A DNA stretch of 14,989 nucleotides from Heterostelium multicystogenum. Its lineage: Eukaryota > Evosea > Eumycetozoa > Acytosteliales > Acytosteliaceae. Below are positions 1 to 10,392 of the stretch, piece after piece. Location: the NCBI GenBank assembly GCA_003667245.1, contig RCNN01000323.1, forward strand, positions 1 to 14,989, written 5' to 3'. Made by a program: the position numbers and the translations under genes. Under the pieces are notes generated by a model. That model was not told the origin of the DNA and searched no databases. It saw nothing but the letters and a program-made list of their open reading frames with translations. How positions within the stretch are numbered: position 1 is the stretch's first letter; each line of letters begins with the position of its first letter.

Positions 1-939
1 TCTGGTAAATAGACTTAAAGTTAGTGTGACCTAATTAACCAATCAAGGTGCGACTTTCCTTAAAAAATAAGAATGATTTGTTTTTGTTTTTTTTTGGTTT
101 TTTGTTTTCTGTTTAGGAATGATCTTGCTTTCAATATGATTGGACTGTGTACTTACACGTTATTATTAGAGATTGATTGATCACTGGTTGGCTGCGTTTG
201 ACTTGCCTTAATTTTGATCAAATAGAATATACACTTAATTTAATCTTGAATAAAATAAAATAAAATATTAAATAGAGTATCAATCAAAAATTTAAAAAAA
301 TATAACTTCAAGGTGCAATTTTTAATTCATATGAATCATCGGATAATTATCAGTTAGAGATCATAGGTTATTTGGTTAACAAACACACCCACTACCAACC
401 ACACCAAATGGTGCCAGTAATAGCGACTTTCTTATGCAAACAAGACATTCATTTGGTCCAATACAATATAACCACACTGCTTCCTAAATTCATAAGACGA
501 CATTTTTATCACCTATATTTTTTTTGTAAATATTGCAATAACAATGAGAGATTCCGTAATTGTTCTAAACATCCTATCACTGATAAAACCTATAGAACTA
601 CTTCGTGGTTGGTTTGTTGTTATTAAGTAGTTCTTGGTAAATTTCATTTGGTTCATTATAGATTTCACAAGTCAATATGACTTATAAATCAATCTGCCAA
701 TTTAGAGAGATTAATCTTGATGGTTATTTGTTCCATTCATACCTGATTATTGTTGGTTACTTGACATGTACTTTGAAATACATTTTCAACAAAATTTTTT
801 TAAAAAAACTAGAATATTTTTTAGATTGATGGGTCCTTTTAAATGATTTCAATCTTAGTTTTAACATTTACATTTGTAGATAGATATTATAGTTTTATAA
901 AGATAATAATAGCAAAAGAAATAGAATATAGTTAGGAGA
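1..939. other. AT-rich intergenic stretch, no gene recognised
   Basis: I see no convincing gene here. The longest open stretch (about 372-626, +) begins at a TTG rather than ATG, is rich in His/Tyr/Cys/Asn as translated AT-rich noncoding DNA often is, and resembles no family I know. The minus strand shows only short open pieces. There are homopolymer runs (poly-T near 77-107, poly-A near 292-300) and a GATA-type leader (AGATAGATA at 878-886) that belongs to the icmt gene downstream. Two similar short strings, CAAGGTGC near 45-52 and 309-316, may be chance. Confidence 0.55.
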
Positions 940-1752
940 ATGACAGAACATCCATCGGATTTATCAGCACAACAAGAGGTTAAAATGGCTTCGGATGGCC
1001 TGGAATGATAGAGGTGGGCTGCCCGAACAGTTGCAATGGCATTTGGATTGGGTATTTTGTTTGGTGTAGGATTTGCTTTGACATTGTTTACTGAGAGCAA
1101 GATAGGATATGGTATTTATATTATGGGCTTGGCAACTTTCCACATTTGGGAATATATTTGGGTGTCAATGTATGATCCTACCTAAACTTTCAACTAATTG
1201 TAAGTTTCAAAACATGAGAAGATAACTAGAAGTATCTAACCTATAAAAAACCAACCATCCATTTTATATCAATGGTAAGCATTCTTGATCAACCATAGTC
1301 CTTCGTTCAATGCTGCATTGTTGCTTGGATTCTTGGAGTATTGGATCGAATCATATTTCTTCCCATCAATGAAATTATTTGGTTGGATCTCAACTATCGG
1401 TACTTTGGCTATGGTATTTTGGACAGGCTGTCAGAACCATTGCAATGATCACAGCTGGTCGAAACTTTTTCGCACATTATCCAGGACACCAAGAAGAGTT
1501 CTCATCGTTTTGGTTACCACTGGAATCTATTCCTATATACGCCATCCATCATATTTCGGCTGGTTTATTTGGAGTGTTTCCACTCAATTGGTTTTGTTTA
1601 ACCCAATTTGTATCATAGATATGCAGCTGCTTCATGGATGTTCTTCAATGACCGTATCGAATACGAAGAAGAAACCTTAATCGATTTTCTTTGGTAATGA
1701 CTATGTCGAATACAAGAAGAAAGTATGGTCTGGTATTCCATTGATTAAGTGA
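940..1752 (+). CDS. icmt: Protein-S-isoprenylcysteine O-methyltransferase, frame disrupted
   Basis: ICMT uses S-adenosylmethionine to methylate the carboxyl group of the terminal prenylated cysteine of CAAX proteins such as Ras/Rho GTPases and G-gamma. It is a polytopic endoplasmic reticulum membrane enzyme. The pieces appear in family order: a hydrophobic N-terminal region (1030-1110), FHIWEY (about 1137-1157), then after an intron FLINHSPSFNAALLLGFLEY, the segment VRTIAMITAGRNFFAHYP in another frame, the hallmark RHPSYFGW (near 1540-1563), and a C-terminal EYEEETLI followed by YVEYKKKVWSGIP. The ATG at 940 opens a frame that meets TGA-TAG after 22 codons. Further shifts lie near 1184, 1419, 1510, 1612 and 1690. 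The total length (about 240 codons) is close to the family's usual size. The family call is firm; whether the locus is functional is open, and sequence error is my preferred explanation for the shifts. The gene converges with elp1, ending 122 bp from that gene's stop. Confidence 0.88.
1200..1279 (+). other. icmt: Intron 1 of icmt
   Basis: GTAAGT donor at 1200 and AG acceptor at 1278-1279. Splicing joins ...KLSTN to SFLINHSPSFNA in one frame, as expected for ICMT. At 80 bp it matches the other introns in the window. Confidence 0.75.
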
Positions 1753-1874
1753 TTCTAAATGATATATATTTAGCGAATAGAAAATAGAAATAGAATATAA
1801 TGTTGTAATATAATATTATATAGCCAGTAATAGCAACAGGTAGATTTTATAGTTTTATAGTTTTATTGTGTATT

Positions 1875-4800
1875 TTAAAAGATGTTCAACTCCCATTTGA
1901 TTGTATCCATTGTAATTGTTACTTTGTTAATTGTCATCTTTTCAAATGTTTGATCGGTGGTGTTGGCAGTGGTGTTTGGTGTATTGTTATTGCTGTCTTG
2001 TTGTTGTAAGTTGATTAATCTTTGATACTCTAGTTCTTGCACTCTTTGTTCTTCCTTGACGTTCTCTGGTAGGACGGCGGTGGCAGACTGAGAGAGCAAG
2101 TCTAATGAATTGCTTGATCAACTCTAAATATTGTTTGAATTTGTTTTGTAACTGCTCTGCCTTGTCGCTCCAACCGAGAAGTACCAAACCTCTGAGAATA
2201 TTGGCAATGACCTCTTGTTGTGATTGGGTGGGGATCATCTTCTTCATGCGCTCGACAATGAACTCCTCTTCGTGTACACTACCTTCCTTTCCGGTAACTC
2301 TGATCTTATTAATCTTTCTCTTGGACTGATCTTTCTTTTTGTTTCTGATCTTGGTGGCCTGTGAGAATGTACCGGTGGCTGAGGAGTAGGTGGGAACGGT
2401 AGGAGGAGGTGGTCGATGCACTGTTCATACTACCCATGGAGTTCTCACTAAACATACCACTCATACCACTCATCATTGAGCTTGTTTCATCATTGAAATC
2501 CAGCAGCACCTGGCATCAAACACAAAGTGGAACATGGTTCAGCTTTGTGGTTCTGACAACACCGAGTCTGACGTATGACTTGTTATACGATGTATGGTTC
2601 TCTTCGATTTCCTTCATATGGTGATTGAATGACTCTAGTAACTGTTCAGGCAACAATACTGTCAATGAATTCCTTACGGTTCAAGTCAATTGCCATGTCA
2701 TAGGCATCAACCCATAGTCCACCCTCGCAGAGACTACGCAAAGCATTTTCGATATCGTTTACAGTGTTTGGGAGTAGATGATCGCCGAGTCAAGGAATTT
2801 TTGAGGCTCTTCTCATGTGCTCAGCCAACTCTTCGCACAAGCATTGATTTCTTCTGTGGTGTAGTTGAGCTTTCTTGCTTCCTTCAATGCCATCTTCCAT
2901 CTACCGGGCATCCTTAAATGAAGACAATGCCTTCTTGTGGTTTTTCTGCGCTGAAGTAAAGATAGGCAGCATCTTCGAAAACGGTTGTTTTGCATGAGGT
3001 GATCAGCATACAGCTCTTGGACAACCTTGAGCTCGGCTGGACGCTTGGCAAATACCTTCAGTGCGTCGTGGTACAAAGATTTTTCAATAGTAAGGTCGTA
3101 GCATTCTTGGAGGTGCTCCTCACCAGCCAAGGCAAGATTTGCCAAAGCCTTTTGGCCAACGCTCCAAGTGCTTATCGATAGTGTATCGCTGGTAGTTGAT
3201 TTCCATTGATTGCAATTCCTTGAGGAAAGCAATATATTCTTTTGGATCCTTCTGTGATTTCTGTGCGACCATCAATACCAAATCAAAGTCATAGGTACCA
3301 AGTGCAACATCGTAGAGCTTATTGACATCGACCAAGAACACAATATAGTCAAGTGACTCCTCAGCCAAACGGTTGACAATAGTTTCACCATGCTCGCTAA
3401 CCTCCTCTAATCCACGAAGATTTTGAATCAAACGTAATGCTTCGTCTAATTCGGGTGGCGATTTCTTGACGTATGTGGTCAAGACTGGCTGGATAAATTT
3501 GTTTTGGTCGACCTTTACAAATACCTCACGAAGCTTATATCGCACACCAAGTTGACCTTACCTGGAGCATCACCATAGGTTTCGTTGACAGATTTGATTG
3601 CAGACTTTGGAGGTGGTGCAACCGGATTCTCCAAATCAACAAATAGTGTCTTTGATGTGTCTTGATCACGCAACGATGTAATGAAAAGATTGAGATAGTC
3701 GATTTGAGGGATTTGTTCAACAAACAAGTCGGTGTGCTTGAGGAAATCTGATGGATTGTGATCATAGAGGAAGTTCATGTCGATTCTGTTTCTTCTCCAT
3801 TGTCAAAAATGCCTTTCCATATTGATGTTCGTTGAGGAGTTCACGGATGGTTGAAAGAGTAAGTGAACGTGGTGAGATTGCTTTCAAGATTTCCTCTTGG
3901 CATTTGGGGACAACACGAGTATCATGTGGAACGACAACAGCAATTCTTGATCCACGTTCGACTTCTCTTGTGGAGTCATCGTAGACTGTGACTGCCTTGT
4001 TGTTTCCACCACTGTGTCCTTTTGGTTGGTTGTTGTTTACGTTGAGATTGGTTGTATTCAATGGTGTAGAGGCTAAAGTAGTTGTATTGAGTGGAACTGA
4101 GAGAGGAATGGAGCGAAGAACGTGTGATACTGTGGTATAGAGAAGGAACTTGTTGTGGAGGGCAAATGAGTTACAGTCAGTTGCCAAAACAGTATCATTT
4201 ACATAGAGTTTGTTACGATCGCTGAGTCCAACCAAGCACTCCTGACCTGCGATCTTGGTGACAGAGAACCAAGTGCAGACTGTAAGGGAATTTGAAAATT
4301 CCATTCGAGTCTTCTTGGAGGTATGGGGTGACAGCATCGGAGTGATCGACACCAGACTGTGAGTGGTAAAAAGTATACTGCGCCATCGTTTAGTTTCAAA
4401 TAAGACTTGATCTTGAGTTTCGAGATGCTTGATTAATCTGATAATACGACCTGGAGTGGTAGTTCTGTGAGTATGGACAATAGTGATAGTAGATCCCTCC
4501 AATTTGAATCCAATTTCAACGATTTGCTCTGAGGCTCCTGTAAGGCCATCGGCAGCAACCAATGTAAATACATTAGGGTTGGATGATGGGACCCATGTGA
4601 CATGTCTCAAGTTGCTGAGTATAATGGTTTCAGTTGGGATGATTGCCTTTGCAATTAAAGCTGCTGAGCTTCCATTGTAAACAGCAATTGTGTTGTTTGT
4701 TTGTAATGTTACGACGGAATAGTCCTTTTGTGAGTAATCAAAAGCTGCCGCAATTGGCGTCCAATTGATGTTGATAGTGTGACATTGGTGGTGGAATGAC

Positions 4801-6092
4801 AAGACGACGGAATGGAGTCATCTTTAAGAGTTGGCCGTCTACCATTGCAACGGTAGCGGGATTGTTGATACCATCTCCAAGTGATGCATTGTAGTCCCAT
4901 GCAAACAAATGCTCACGCAATTCACCCAGCTTTGTTAAAACACGCAAAATTGATTGACTGGAATCGAATCTAATACAAGTGATAGTGTCGTTCTCTGCGC
5001 AGTGAAGTTCATGCTTCAAAAACCAATGATAGTTGCTACGATGCCAAATCTGTACCACTGATCTGCTCTTGTTGTTCTCTGATGCTGCCAACTGTAAGTG
5101 AATTGCGAGAATTTCAGAGTCTGCTGACCACTCCAAGGCAAGTACCTCGGCGGGAACACGGATGTTGAACTCACCGTGCTTCAATCCATTACGCTCAAAC
5201 AAGGCAATTTCATGTTTGTTTGGCAGACGATTGGAGCAGGCGATCAACGAACCAGAGGGACGCCATGCGACTCCACTCTCGAGGCCAGTGATCAATGGCT
5301 CGGAAATGGCGTGGATGACCAATGAACGCTCCCAAGTACGGAGCATCACTTTGCCGCAAGATGCATCGAAGCTCGAGCAAACAAAGAATTGACCATCGCC
5401 ACGCCACGAGATAGAGGGTGGAGATGTTATATAACGATCTTCGACTGGTTCAGCTGGTGCTGCCATGGTGGATGGAGCATATGCTGCCTGTGAATAGATT
5501 GACTGTGGCAATGTTGAGTTGGTGATGATGTTGCTGGTGAGTTTTCCACCAGGGAGTAGTGAGTGGATGTTAACTTCTCCCAAGATATCCCAATCCTTGT
5601 TCATCTGTACCAAAGTTTGAGCCTCTGTGGCCAAGATCAGCAATTCGTAATCTGGTGACCATGACATACATAGAATACCAGAACCAACGATACCAACGCA
5701 CTCCAACTGATGTGTCAAGGTGTTATACATGAGAATGTCACCTAAATTCGAAGCCATGCAAATCGATTCAAGATCTGGAATAAAGTGTATAGCAACTATT
5801 TTAGCGCCCTCCGACAATATATCCTGGTGACTCAACTCAATCTTTACATTGGTCTACATAGAATTCAAAGCGCAATCGATAAGTAAGCTGTCAGACCCTG
5901 CTGATATATCTTTAGATATATAATTATAAAACAACATACCTTTTTCAAAGAAGTATCATATGCAATGAATACATTGGTATCTGTTACAGTATATACTATA
6001 TTATTGATAGAGTCGATGGTGAATAGAGTGTAGTTACCGACATCCTTTGGCAACCTATCGCAAGACTCAATTAATCTACAAATATTTCTCAT
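1875..6092 (-). CDS. elp1: Elongator complex protein 1 (ELP1/IKAP), frame disrupted
   Basis: ELP1 is the large scaffold of the Elongator complex, which modifies wobble uridines in tRNA (cm5U-type modifications). The first exon starts MRNICRLIE, the family's MRN start. The N-terminal two thirds of 5853-3800 is WD40-propeller-like (for example VAWRPSGSLIACS, LALEWSADSEILAI). The middle carries strongly conserved family strings: LNEHQYGKAFLTM, RIDMNFLYDHNPSDFL, VKKSPPELDEAL, LVDVNKLYDVALGTYDFDLV and AQKSQKDPKEY, followed by a TPR-like helical region. Near 2420-2510 lies a Ser/Met/Gly-rich linker (DETSSMMSGMSG), then a basic stretch (KIRNKKKDQSKRK) matching the tRNA-binding basic region of ELP1, and a last segment ending IKWELNIF. 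The span codes for about 1,375 residues against about 1,330 in human. At least a dozen frameshifts occur, near 4780, 3785, 3545, 3150, 2980, 2925, 2905, 2830, 2790, 2750, 2665, 2530, 2415 and 2110. Identity is very secure; disruption is most likely sequencing or assembly error because all pieces are conserved and in order. Confidence 0.95.
5854..5939 (-). other. elp1: Intron 1 of elp1
   Basis: GTATGT donor at 5939 and TAG acceptor at 5854-5856 on the minus strand, 86 bp. Exon 1 (6092-5940) is exactly 51 codons and ends ...YDTSLKK; exon 2 continues in phase 0 with TNVKIELSHQDILSEG. A TTG inside exon 2 is not a needed start. Confidence 0.85.
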
Positions 6093-6244
6093 TCTCTTTC
6101 TTTCCTCGTTCTATCTATAATAGGAATATCTGCTGATATGAAAGAGTGGTGATGAATCTATTTGTTTGTTATTTAGTTTAGTTGGTTATCTATGTGTATT
6201 AGTTTGATCAGGCAAAGACAACCGATCCAGGAACACTAAATAAA

Positions 6245-6265
6245 ACACACTTTAAAGTGGTGTGT
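6245..6265. repeat. TTTAAA-centred palindrome with ACACAC/GTGTGT arms (copy 1)
   Basis: The core CACTTTAAAGTG (6248-6259) is a perfect 12-bp palindrome, extended by ACA on the left and GTGTGT on the right. It may be a protein binding site or the foot of a small inverted-repeat element; function is inferred only. Confidence 0.6.
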
Positions 6266-6291
6266 CGTACAAGAGAAAAAAAAACGAAAAA

Positions 6292-6321
6292 ACACACGAA
6301 ACTTTTTAAAAACTTGTGTGT
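6292..6321. repeat. TTTAAA-centred near-palindrome with ACACAC/GTGTGT arms (copy 2)
   Basis: ACACAC at 6292-6297 and GTGTGT at 6316-6321 flank CTTTTTAAAAAC. Outer arms and centre are symmetric, with a few mismatches between them. It shares the arm sequence and T/A centre of the palindrome 30 bp upstream, so the two form a pair. Confidence 0.6.
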
Positions 6322-6541
6322 TGCCCCTAACTTTAAGGTGAGGCGTTTGAGTTGAAGTTTACCATGTTTGAGTTCCACCGGAATCTAGAGTAGACTAGAT
6401 ATATCTAGGTGTTGAACTTTTAGATAGAGTATAAGCTGAAGTTAATAAGACATAAATTTAAAAATACTTTTTATATTTTTATATGTCATCTACTGGAGCG
6501 AAAATCCGGGGCAAATATCCCAAGAGATCTAAACGAATGTT

Positions 6542-6712
6542 ATGCATCCAAGCTTACGATCACGTGCTTCCTTAGACCATAAAAGATCAAATAGATCAAT
6601 TAGAAACATTACAAAAGAGTTTGTAGCAACTTGGGTTGTGTTGTCAGATCAAGGAGTTATAGAAAATCAACACAATCCACTGTCTAAACTGAATCTGTGT
6701 CATAGACGTTAA
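6542..6712 (+). other. Unassigned 56-codon open frame, possible gene remnant
   Basis: An ATG-started frame of 56 codons begins MHPSLRSRASLDHKRSNRS and includes KEFVATWVVLSDQGVIENQ. Local composition is richer in G+C than the surrounding DNA and codon use looks balanced. Upstream, another frame reads STGAKIRGKYPKRSKRM (about 6484-6535), so a longer frameshifted coding piece is possible given how often frames break in this window. I do not recognise the protein and cannot exclude chance. Confidence 0.25.
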
Positions 6713-6946
6713 ACTAGTGAGAAGATAAAAGAGGATTAATCAATGAATTAATTTAAAGTTAATTTAGTTTCTTGATTAGTGTTAATTAAAATCAGATCTA
6801 CACAAGATTTTGAAAAAATCACCACTACAAATAATTTGATGAAACGATTTTTTATTTTAATTTGAATTCCTATATCTTATAAATAGTTGAATAATTTTGA
6901 AAATACTTTACAATCAAGAATTATAAGTCAAAATAGATAGATAAAC

Positions 6947-7924
<978 letters not shown>

Positions 7925-7928
<4 letters not shown>

Positions 7929-8141
7929 AAAGACAAAATACAGAGACAAACTATAATTGATTATCTCTTCAATATAATTTTAATTGGAATCTTCTATTCA
8001 CTTCATAAAGAGTGTATCGATCTTAGTCTTCATGATCCTACAAGAAATACTCCATTAAAAGATAGCGAATTAGATTCAAGAGATTGGCCAATTCTTTCAT
8101 TTCATTTGAAGAAAGAAGACAACCAAATATCTTCAACTTAA
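7925..8141 (+). other. Unassigned open stretch directly after the protease stop
   Basis: After the protease TGA (7926-7928) the same frame stays open for 70 codons to TAA at 8139-8141. An ATG at 7925 overlaps the TGA and opens a short alternative frame (MKRQNTETNYN). The stretch includes a hydrophobic segment (YLFNIILIGIFYSLH) and a charged tail (LHDPTRNTPLKDSELDSRDW, then HLKKEDNQ). I do not recognise it. It could be a separate small gene whose start is frameshifted, or a fragment of a lost neighbour. Confidence 0.3.
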
Positions 8142-8477
8142 ATTATATTTATTCATAGAATTGGTTGTTAATTATAAGTAGTTGTTCAGTTTTTCATTTC
8201 AAAGAGTGGATTTTTGTTGGAAATATTATTTATTATTAAATACATATGTTATTATTTTTTATTATTATTACTGTTGTTGTTATATCTTTGTATAATTAAT
8301 TATGTTGAAAGTATAACTAATTATCAAGATTAAGAATACAAAATGGTTTTTTTTTTTGGATTGTTTGTTGTTGTTTGAGTTGGTTAGATTGGTTTGGAAT
8401 GATAGATAATAATTATTTCAATTGATATCTAACTGTAATGATATTATTATAATTTATAAATATATTGATTTGGCGGC
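8142..8477. other. AT-rich convergent 3' region
   Basis: Noncoding AT-rich DNA between two convergent genes, with ATT/GTT trinucleotide runs (about 8230-8285) and a T-run at 8346-8356. Nothing else is seen. Confidence 0.6.
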
Positions 8478-9852
8478 TTAAATAAGTTGTGGTTGGTATA
8501 TTATTGTAGTAGAGGATTGATTATTTGCTAATTTTAGATGGCTTCCAAACTTGATCGTCTTCTTTCTTTTTCTTTTCTTTTTCTCTTTTTCTTCACGTTC
8601 TCTTTCCTTTAGCTGTTCTTTCTCAAACTTCTTTGCTTCTTTTATTGACTTCCGCTTGTCTTTTTCCGATAGTAGTACAGTTGGTGTTTGTAGGAATGCT
8701 GGTGGACCTCCACCAATTACCTGTATGGGAGGTGGAGGAAGGGTAGGTGTTGCACCTGCGGTCGATGATGCAATAAATGTGGGTTGTGCACCAGATGGTG
8801 GTGGTGGTGGCAGAGGCAGTCCACTGACCTGTTCGTTAATCTGTAGCAACTCAAGTTCATTCTGAAGAAGTGCCAAATCCATTTGCACTGATTTCTTAAG
8901 GTTGTCACAAACATCCAAATTGTTGAGGTTGGCGGCCATTCTCTTCTCCAATTCCTCAAGCTTCAAATCGAATTGCTTCTTGGGTTGTTCTAGCTGTGTC
9001 GATTTCAAGCTTGCAAGAGAAGTTCTGATTGAACGCAAGTCCTGAGTGATACCGATTCCAGTTTGTCTGGCCTGCATTGATATATCAGAGTCCAATTCTA
9101 TATCAGTTTCAGTGTTGAATATTTCGAGTTCCATATACTTGAGCAGCTTCATTCCGTGGATTTGATTCTCGACTGCCTCCTTCTCCTTCTCGAGCTTGTT
9201 TGATCTCCTCTCCAAGCTGATCTTTATCGAGCTGTTGCTTCTTCAGTTTGTCTTGAAGCTCCTTCATCTCCTTCTTGAACATCTCACGTTTCTGTCTCAT
9301 CTTCTCTTTTCGCAAGTTGTCGTCATCACCACCACCACCTTCTTCCTCATCGTCGTCGTTGTCATGTTGTGGTTGTTGGGCTTGGTACTCCTGTTGTTGG
9401 TCGTATGATTGCTCATCGACATGTCCCTGCTGCTGGTCGTCGCGATATCCGTAGCCAGAGTGATCTTGGTCTTGATCCTGGTCGAGATACTCAAAGTAGT
9501 TGGCAGGTACTCTTCCAACGTAGCCATTGATATCACCACACCACCATCCATCATTATAGTCCTCAGTGATACAAACGATATCGTTTGCCTTGAAGCTTAT
9601 CTCCGTATCGTTGGTCGCCTCAAAGTCGTATATAGCACGGACCCAAATAGGTTCAAATGCATTTGGGTCATACTCTGGTAATACTGGTCATCATAGTAAT
9701 TATCTGCATTATTCAATTCACCATTATTATTTTTCATCGTAATACTCGTCATAGTTATTATCTACATCCTGTTGCTGTTCATCTTCATCTCCACCACCAG
9801 CATTATTATCGTATTCATTTGATTCATGATAGTGATTATCACTATCTTCCAT
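8478..9852 (-). CDS. SH3 domain, coiled-coil and proline-rich protein, frame disrupted
   Basis: Probably a cytosolic adaptor that binds proline-rich partners; the specific family is not recognised. Order along the protein: an acidic Asn/Asp/Gln/Tyr-rich N-terminus (MEDSDNHYHESNEYDNN), an SH3 domain at about 9660-9490 with the diagnostic ALYDFxA-like AIYDFEATND, WWCGDINGYVGRVPANYFEYL and an acidic RT loop, a Q/D/E/G-rich linker, a charged coiled coil (about 9325-8860, KEMKELQDKLKKQQLDKDQL onward), a proline tract (LPLPPPPPSGAQP and TLPPPPIQ) and a Lys/Glu-rich C-terminal helix. Frameshifts lie near 9730 (A-run), 9670-9685 and 9200. The open frame runs to 8478, but a shift near 8555 would give EDDQVWKPSKISK and a stop at 8521-8523, which looks more protein-like than the listed tail. 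The start at 9852 follows a GA-rich leader. Confidence 0.8.
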
Positions 9853-9886
9853 CTTGGTGTTATAATAAAATATATATCTTTACACA

Positions 9887-9977
9887 ACTCTCTATCTCTA
9901 TCTCTATAACTAACGATCTCTTTCTCTATCTCGAACTAACTATCTAGTATCTCTATCTCTCTATCTAATATATATAT
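9887..9977. repeat. CTATCT-type simple repeat in the 5' leader of the SH3-protein gene
   Basis: Imperfect tandem CTATCT/CTCTAT units ending in an alternating TA run. On the coding (minus) strand it reads as AGATAG/GAGATAG about 35-125 bases before the ATG. It could be 5' untranslated or core promoter sequence; replication slippage could make it variable. Confidence 0.7.
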
Positions 9978-10269
9978 ACAACTTAATTATCTTATCCTAT
10001 CTTAGTAGTACAACTAAGCTAACTTTACTTCTTTATTACAAGACAACCACAATAACAAACACAGCACATATAAATTAATCCAAAATTTAAATTTTAAAAT
10101 TTGAGTGACTTCAAAAGGAAATGAATTATTTGAATATTTTGGATTTTTTTTCTTTTGGTGTAAATTTGAGTGGTAATTAAAGACCTTTGTTAGAAGGTGT
10201 GAGTTGACATTGCTATTGAAATAACAGCAGTGCTTTAACTTGTTATTTGTTTTATGTTTGTTTGCTTGC

Positions 10270-10299
10270 TTTAGTTTGGTTTGGTTTAGTTTGGTTTGG
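10270..10299. repeat. Two exact tandem copies of a 15-bp TTTAGTTTGGTTTGG unit
   Basis: The unit is repeated exactly at 10270-10284 and 10285-10299 and is itself built from TTTGG/TTTAG pentamers. It lies about 95 bp beyond the stop codon of the RWD gene, so probably in or near its 3' untranslated region. Likely a slippage-generated minisatellite. Confidence 0.8.
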
Positions 10300-10392
10300 T
10301 TTTATTGGTATTAGATTTACTGTGTGGGTATGAGTATGAATTTAATGTATTTTGTTTGTATGATAGTGTTGGATATATGTCTATTCTATGTT

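Larger units (their letters stand above)
6093..6946. other. Divergent intergenic region between elp1 and the protease pseudogene
   Basis: This holds the upstream regions of elp1 (leftward) and the cysteine protease (rightward). The minus-strand leader of elp1 (6093-6119) is purine-rich with AGATAGAACGAGG. Two TTTAAA-centred palindromes sit at 6245-6265 and 6292-6321. The stretch 6480-6720 is less AT-rich than its flanks and contains a 56-codon open frame, listed separately. The remainder is AT-rich DNA with no feature I can support. Confidence 0.5.
9853..10392. other. Intergenic region upstream of the SH3-protein gene and downstream of the RWD gene
   Basis: No gene seen. It contains the CTATCT repeat, the direct repeat AAATTTGAGTG (10097-10107 and 10162-10172), an 8-bp inverted repeat AAATAACA/TGTTATTT (10219-10226 and 10241-10248, 14-nt loop) and a 15-bp tandem duplication at 10270-10299. 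Confidence 0.6.

Noticed and set aside
372..626. An 84-codon open frame on the plus strand
   Set aside because: It starts at TTG, its composition matches translated AT-rich noncoding DNA, and nothing in it resembles a known domain.
940..1752. Programmed frameshifting or stop readthrough in icmt and neighbours
   Set aside because: Breaks occur at many unrelated sites with no shared slippery sequence or downstream structure, and in both strands' genes, so sequence error is simpler.
1875..6092. Several separate small genes in the elp1 span
   Set aside because: The open frames overlap slightly and align in order with one protein, ELP1, so they are pieces of a single gene.
6245..6321. Terminal inverted repeats of a complete transposon
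   Set aside because: The two palindromes are only 30 bp apart, no target-site duplication or element body is visible, so only a regulatory or remnant role is considered.
8551..8865. Plus-strand frame rich in Phe/Ser and Gly
   Set aside because: It is the antisense of the proline tract and charged coiled coil of the SH3-protein gene.
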